Source of the DNA: F23-D06 sp045600525
GTDB taxonomy: Bacteria; Bacteroidota; Bacteroidia; Bacteroidales; WCHB1-69
Direction: 5' to 3'
Assembly (NCBI GenBank): GCA_045600525.1
Contig: JAZRYC010000083.1
Coordinates: 1 to 19,028, forward strand
DNA: 19,028 nt
Part shown: piece after piece, positions 15,562 through 19,028 of the stretch
Layout: every line of letters begins with the position of its first letter
Position numbering within the stretch: the stretch's first letter is position 1
Notes under the pieces: model-generated
Told to the model about the DNA's origin: nothing
The model's database searches: none
Seen by the model: the letters and a program-made list of their open reading frames with translations, nothing else
Position numbers and translations under genes: made by a program

Positions 15562-15864
15562 TTACAATATATTGATGATATTGGAGAATCCTGTAATATC
15601 AAAGACCTGTCTGACAGGATCCTGCATATTGGTTAAGACCATCTTTCCATGACGCGCCGTTACACTTTTTTGCAACATGAGAAACATTCTAAGACCTTGT
15701 GATGAGGTATAATTCATTTCTGCACAATTGATTTCAATATCAGGTTCTTCTCCCTCCATAAGAGGCGCAATGTCTTCTTGAAATTGGTTGGCAGTAGTGG
15801 TATCAAGTCGTCCAATAATTGTTACATAGGTCTTTTGACCTTTCTTTTCAATGTTTACTTCCAT
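15562..15864 (-). CDS. STAS-domain anti-sigma factor antagonist (RsbV/SpoIIAA-like)
   Basis: The 100-residue protein is a single STAS domain: MEVNIEKKGQKTYVTIIGRL, then GRLDTTTANQF, the acceptor loop MNYTSSQGLRMFL with Ser54/Ser55 where the RsbW-type kinase normally phosphorylates, and the C-terminal helix region DPVRQVFDITGFSNIINI. The unphosphorylated form should bind the kinase and release its target. ATG 15864 fits the family start; an in-frame ATG at 15888 would add eight residues with no family match. It is the first gene of the operon STAS-kinase-phosphatase. Confidence 0.92.
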   Translation of the reverse strand: MEVNIEKKGQKTYVTIIGRLDTTTANQFQEDIAPLMEGEEPDIEINCAEMNYTSSQGLRMFLMLQKSVTARHGKMVLTNMQDPVRQVFDITGFSNIINIL

Positions 15865-15916
15865 ATGAATTAAATTAATAAAAACCATCCAATGGGATTG
15901 GGTGTCTAATAGCCGG

Positions 15917-15924
15917 CAAAAATA
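15917..15924 (-). promoter_or_regulatory. -7 promoter box for the Rsb operon
   Basis: The minus strand reads TATTTTTG, a perfect TAnnTTTG match, 52 bases upstream of the STAS ATG at 15864. A -33 element at normal spacing was not seen. Confidence 0.45.
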
Positions 15925-15998
15925 CTCAAAATTTTATATTGTCCATTAAGTCGCTCTATAAAAAACAATACCCATTCCTTAACATGAGTTAGAATGCC

Positions 15999-16050
15999 TA
16001 AATTTGTGTGTCACATAGTCATAAGCGGATGAAAATTTTTCGTACTTTTG
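15999..16050 (+). promoter_or_regulatory. Two -7 promoter boxes before the alarmone operon
   Basis: TAAATTTG at 15999-16006 and TACTTTTG at 16043-16050 each match TAnnTTTG. The second lies 20 bases before ATG 16071, giving a leader of about 13 bases. Neither has an obvious -33 TTTG. The rest of the 206-base gap to the STAS start holds nothing else recognised. Confidence 0.45.
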
Positions 16051-16070
16051 CACATTAATTTTCATTTCCT

Positions 16071-17165
16071 ATGAAGAATACTACGATAGCTTTAGATGCG
16101 CATGGACAGGGAATCCTTCAGGAGTATGATGGGGACTATTCTGTTTTTGAAAAAATGCAGACCATCGTTCGCTCCAAACTGGATGAAATGATTAAGGAAA
16201 ACGGGTTGTATGTCAATGCTGTTGAGTCAAGAATTAAATCCAGAGAGAGTCTATCAGGTAAATTGTTGAACAAAGGATACAAGTACCATTCCCTATCTGA
16301 CATTACTGACATTCTTGGGGTGCGCGTTGTTACTTTTTACACCGATGAGGTTGATAATATTGCTCTCTTGATTGAGAAAATTTTTGATGTTGATTGGCAA
16401 AATTCTGTGGATAAAAGAAAAATTTCTGATCCACATCATTTCGGATATATGTCCTTGCACTATATCTGCCGTATTCCAACCACTGTGTATCAGGATCCTT
16501 CCTGTCCGCAGATAAACGAATACCGCTTTGAGATCCAGATGCGTTCGGCGTTGCAACACGTGTGGGCGACTATCGAGCATGACATCGGTTATAAATCTGG
16601 TGTCGAAATCCCGGGAAAGCATATTCGTACGATTAACCGTCTGGCAGGATTGTTGGAACTGGCCGATGAGCAATTTGCCTCCTTGCGTAAAGATGTCTCC
16701 AATTACCGCTATAAAGTGCAAAGTCTGGTCCATTCTGGCGACTTTAAAGAGGTTGAACTCAATGGCGATACTTTCCGTAGCTACCTTGAATTGAAACCTT
16801 TCCAAATGCTGACACAGGAAATAGCCTCTTTCAATCAGGCTGAAATTTATGAAGATAATCTTTATCCCTATTTGAAGGTTTTCGTCCACCTTGGATTCAA
16901 AACCCTGGGTGATATTGAAGCGATGAAAGAACAATGTGCGGCTCTTGCCAAGAAATTTGCTGTTGAGCAACTGGCCAATACCGATTTGGATATTATTGCC
17001 CAATCACTGTCTGTACAGAGCCTGTGCATTATTCATATAGTTAAAAATGGCGGCGGAATTAAAGAACTGCAAGATTTCTACACCTCGGTTAATAGAACTA
17101 GCAAATATAACGTTGAACGAGCCAAAAACACCTATGAACGACTCCAAAGCCTAAAACTGATATGA
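16071..17165 (+). CDS. RelA/SpoT-domain (p)ppGpp synthetase without hydrolase or TGS/ACT regions
   Basis: The 364-residue protein has one RelA/SpoT nucleotidyltransferase domain, expected to transfer pyrophosphate from ATP to GDP/GTP. Visible: the ATP-binding stretch VESRIKSRES (51-60), the metal site DITDILGVRV (77-86, Asp80), the G-loop HHFGYMSLHY (122-131, Tyr126), and EIQMRSALQHVWATIEHD (154-171) with the catalytic Glu154. Nothing essential is missing. No HD domain precedes it, and the C-terminal ~145 residues are mostly helical and not recognisable as TGS or ACT, so it is longer than classic small alarmone synthetases but not a long Rel. Its stop overlaps the ATG of a separate HD hydrolase (ATGA). 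It could be a housekeeping or stress synthetase, or a toxic synthetase neutralised by its neighbour. Confidence 0.9.
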   Translation: MKNTTIALDAHGQGILQEYDGDYSVFEKMQTIVRSKLDEMIKENGLYVNAVESRIKSRESLSGKLLNKGYKYHSLSDITDILGVRVVTFYTDEVDNIALLIEKIFDVDWQNSVDKRKISDPHHFGYMSLHYICRIPTTVYQDPSCPQINEYRFEIQMRSALQHVWATIEHDIGYKSGVEIPGKHIRTINRLAGLLELADEQFASLRKDVSNYRYKVQSLVHSGDFKEVELNGDTFRSYLELKPFQMLTQEIASFNQAEIYEDNLYPYLKVFVHLGFKTLGDIEAMKEQCAALAKKFAVEQLANTDLDIIAQSLSVQSLCIIHIVKNGGGIKELQDFYTSVNRTSKYNVERAKNTYERLQSLKLI

Positions 17166-17740
17166 GTAACGAAAATATTGATTCATCCATTTTGGACAAG
17201 GCTATCGTGTTTGCTGTGAAAGCCCATGCGAACACAGCGCGGCGTGCGAAAAATTTCCCCTATATTGTCCATCCCCTGGAAGCGGTTTCCATTGTCGCCA
17301 CTATGACCGACGACCAAGATCTGTTGGCTGCCGCTGCTCTTCATGACACAGTGGAAGACACGGAAGTGACAATTGAAGAAATCCGCTCTGTGTTTGGTCA
17401 GCATATAGCAGACCTTGTGGACGCTGAAACGGATCCAGTATCCACTTCTGACAAGGCCCCCAAAGGATGGCGTGAGACTAAAATAAAAGCTTTAGAGCGC
17501 CTGTCTATGGCTTCATACGAAGTCAAAATGGTCGCTATGGGCGACAAACTCAGCAATATGCGGGCTATTGCTCAAGATTATAGACAAATCGGAGACAAAG
17601 TTTGGGAACGTTTTCATGCACCCAATGGGAAAGCCGATTATAAATGGAGATATGAAGCGCTTGCAGAAGCTTTGAAAGATTTGAATGAAACCAGTGCTTA
17701 TAGAGAATTTTCCGATCTTATTAACGAAGTCTTCGCTTAA
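17162..17740 (+). CDS. HD-domain alarmone hydrolase (SpoT/MESH1-like)
   Basis: The 192-residue protein matches the hydrolase half of Rel/SpoT enzymes, which removes the 3' pyrophosphate from (p)ppGpp using manganese. Seen: ARRAKNFPYIVHPLEAV (26-42) with metal ligand His37, ALHDTVEDT (59-67) with His61-Asp62 and the Glu65-Asp66 pair, and GDKLSNMRA (127-135) with Asp128. In the common family form DRLHNM the fourth residue is His; here it is Ser. The protein ends soon after the HD fold, so it is a stand-alone hydrolase. It overlaps the synthetase gene by four bases, so the two activities should be made in a fixed ratio. Other nucleotide substrates are possible. Confidence 0.88.
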   Translation: MSNENIDSSILDKAIVFAVKAHANTARRAKNFPYIVHPLEAVSIVATMTDDQDLLAAAALHDTVEDTEVTIEEIRSVFGQHIADLVDAETDPVSTSDKAPKGWRETKIKALERLSMASYEVKMVAMGDKLSNMRAIAQDYRQIGDKVWERFHAPNGKADYKWRYEALAEALKDLNETSAYREFSDLINEVFA

Positions 17741-17764
17741 CCCTTATTTGTCAAATAGTTTATT

Positions 17765-18394
17765 ATGTACCTGAACGAAACTCTTTTTATTGATTTCTTG
17801 AACGTCAAGGAAATACTATGGACGGGCATCAATTTCGCGAAGGCGCATTTTACCAAAAAAGGATTCGATTTTTCCCAGGAAATCTTCCAACATTATCTTC
17901 ATGATTGGAATTTGCTCATCTTAAATGACCAAAAGAAATACGATGTTAGAATGAGCTTCAGAAAGCCCGTCATGCAGTATGACCTGTCGCTGACAACGAA
18001 GATCAACAAAGGACTGAAAATCAATCAAACCACTACTCCGCACATAGATATTAAATATGTGCTTTCCGAAGAACAAATCATTGACTACATCTCGGGAATT
18101 GATTTTCCGACCAGTTCAAAATATGCCCTAACCTTCCTAGTGGAATCGTTTGACGACATCACTAAGATGGCCGCCATCTGGGTTGTTATCGTTGAAACCA
18201 ACACTCACGCTGTGGTGCTCTGCGAAAAATTCCTAAAGCAACCAGGCGGCTTCGGTACCCGCAACTATTGGGCAAGAACATTTTACAACTTGCTATTCGA
18301 CATCAAATCATTTTCGTTCCTGCGTTGGGAGAATATGGTGCAGAACCAGATAGACGCCAGCCAGGATGAATCTTCTCCAGTAATTTTAGGATAA
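17765..18394 (+). CDS. Hypothetical protein in the alarmone operon
   Basis: I do not recognise this 209-residue protein. It has no signal peptide or membrane segment. It is rich in aromatic residues and mixed charge, has beta-strand-like runs (IWVVIVETNTHAVVLCEKF, about 138-156), and a striking GGFGTRNYWARTFY at 161-174. The last ten residues look disordered. It starts 24 bases after the hydrolase stop and ends 13 bases before a phosphomannomutase gene, so it is most likely part of the same transcript. Its base and codon use resemble the hydrolase gene. A role in alarmone control is suggested only by position. Confidence 0.75.
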   Translation: MYLNETLFIDFLNVKEILWTGINFAKAHFTKKGFDFSQEIFQHYLHDWNLLILNDQKKYDVRMSFRKPVMQYDLSLTTKINKGLKINQTTTPHIDIKYVLSEEQIIDYISGIDFPTSSKYALTFLVESFDDITKMAAIWVVIVETNTHAVVLCEKFLKQPGGFGTRNYWARTFYNLLFDIKSFSFLRWENMVQNQIDASQDESSPVILG

Positions 18395-18407
18395 AAATCA
18401 TTACATC

Positions 18408-19028
18408 ATGGGCGCATTCAAAGCATACGATTTCCGCGGAACCTTCGGCAAGGATTTCGATTTGGACACCGTTTACAAATTCGGCTATTTTCTACCCTCT
18501 TAATTGAAGACAGACAAAGTGCTGGTCGGACGCGATATGCGCGTCTCTTCCCCGCAGATGTTTGAGACACTTGCCAACGGCATTACAGATGCCGGCGCCG
18601 ATGTTTACGACATGGGCTTGACAACCACGCCGATGGTCTATTATTTCACCGCGCAGCACCACTTTGACGGCTCCGTGATGATTACCGCATCGCACAATCC
18701 CAAGGAGCACAACGGCCTGAAAGTGTCACGCACCAATGCGCTGCCCGTCGGTTACGACACCGGCCTCGGTGAAATCGAACGCAGGATTTTAGCCAAAGAG
18801 CCTGTCACACCACCCGCATCCAAAGGCAAAATCGTGCCTTACGATGTGAAAGCCGAATACCTGGAATTCCAATCCAAATTCCACCACGACCTCTCCAACC
18901 TCAGCATGGTAATGGACTGTTGCAACGGCATGGCCTCCATCTTGGTGAAGGAGATTTACGGCGAGCAGCCCACCTATTTGTTTGACACCTTGGACGGCAC
19001 GTTCCCGAACCACGAGGCCAACCCATTG
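18408..19028 (+). pseudogene. Phosphomannomutase/phosphoglucomutase with in-frame TAA at codon 32; 3' end beyond window
   Basis: From ATG 18408 the frame reads MGAFKAYDFRG, the usual family start with its YD-x-RG motif, then reaches TAA at 18501-18503. The same frame continues without another stop to the window end and is well conserved: KVLVGRDMR, TTTPMVYYFTA, the phosphoserine loop ITASHNPKEHNG (Ser95 counted from ATG 18408), KGKIVPYDVK and DCCNGMAS. Conservation on both sides in the same frame points to a recent nonsense change or a base-call error rather than a wrong frame. TTG 18504, GTG 18519 or ATG 18537 could allow a restart, but the product would lack the N-terminal YD-x-RG strand. 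If functional, it would convert mannose 6-phosphate to mannose 1-phosphate for GDP-sugars. It ends the alarmone operon. Confidence 0.85.

Noticed and set aside
15891..15976. Imperfect inverted repeat AATGGG-ATTG / CAAT-ACCCATT flanking the Rsb promoter region
   Set aside because: It needs a gap and is AT-rich; likely chance at this length.
17162..17740. HD protein as a generic dNTP phosphohydrolase
   Set aside because: The HDTVEDT and YIVHPLEAV motifs are those of the Rel/SpoT hydrolase group, and it is coupled to a synthetase.

Overview
The window looks like chromosomal DNA of a Bacteroidetes bacterium, probably order Bacteroidales. Four things point there: several perfect TAnnTTTG promoter -7 boxes, weak or absent Shine-Dalgarno sites at most starts, a GH92 alpha-mannosidase and a TonB-dependent receptor, and protein sequences close to what I remember from Bacteroides and Prevotella. 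No genus or species can be named from sequence alone.

Layout. Bases 1-56 are the 3' part of a tRNA-Gly(CCC), followed by a strong hairpin. Two plus-strand central-metabolism genes follow: a large phosphoglucomutase/phosphomannomutase (113-1849) and a fused ADP-forming acetate/acyl-CoA ligase (1904-3964). A bidirectional terminator (3983-4012) separates them from a minus-strand pair, a ROK sugar kinase (5366-6466) and a secreted M28 zinc peptidase (4051-5364). That pair diverges from a plus-strand sugar MFS transporter (6614-7813) and a secreted multidomain GH92 alpha-mannosidase (7823-10741). Together these four genes look like a small system that cuts mannose from glycans or glycoproteins, imports it and phosphorylates it. 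The two phosphohexomutases in the window fit the same carbon flow.

A minus-strand TonB-dependent receptor (10738-13062) sits downstream of a clear TPP riboswitch (13123-13200), so it is best read as a thiamin-type outer-membrane transporter. Its 5' end is built from a REP-like palindrome and a 7-bp tandem repeat, which makes its start uncertain and possibly variable.

The right third is regulatory. A minus-strand operon encodes a partner-switching module in the order STAS antagonist, RsbW-like kinase, and Cache-HAMP-PP2C phosphatase (15864 to 13259), with no sigma factor beside it. Diverging from it is a plus-strand operon: a RelA/SpoT-type (p)ppGpp synthetase (16071-17165), overlapped by 4 bases by a separate HD alarmone hydrolase (17162-17740), then an unrecognised 209-residue protein (17765-18394), then a second phosphomannomutase (18408 to the window end). 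That mutase carries an in-frame TAA at codon 32.

The best candidates for something undescribed are the split synthetase-hydrolase pair with its unknown third protein, its placement back-to-back with an orphan Rsb module, and the repeat-built N-terminus of the riboswitch-controlled receptor. No stretch over 300 bases lacks a gene, and no CRISPR array, prophage or insertion sequence was seen.
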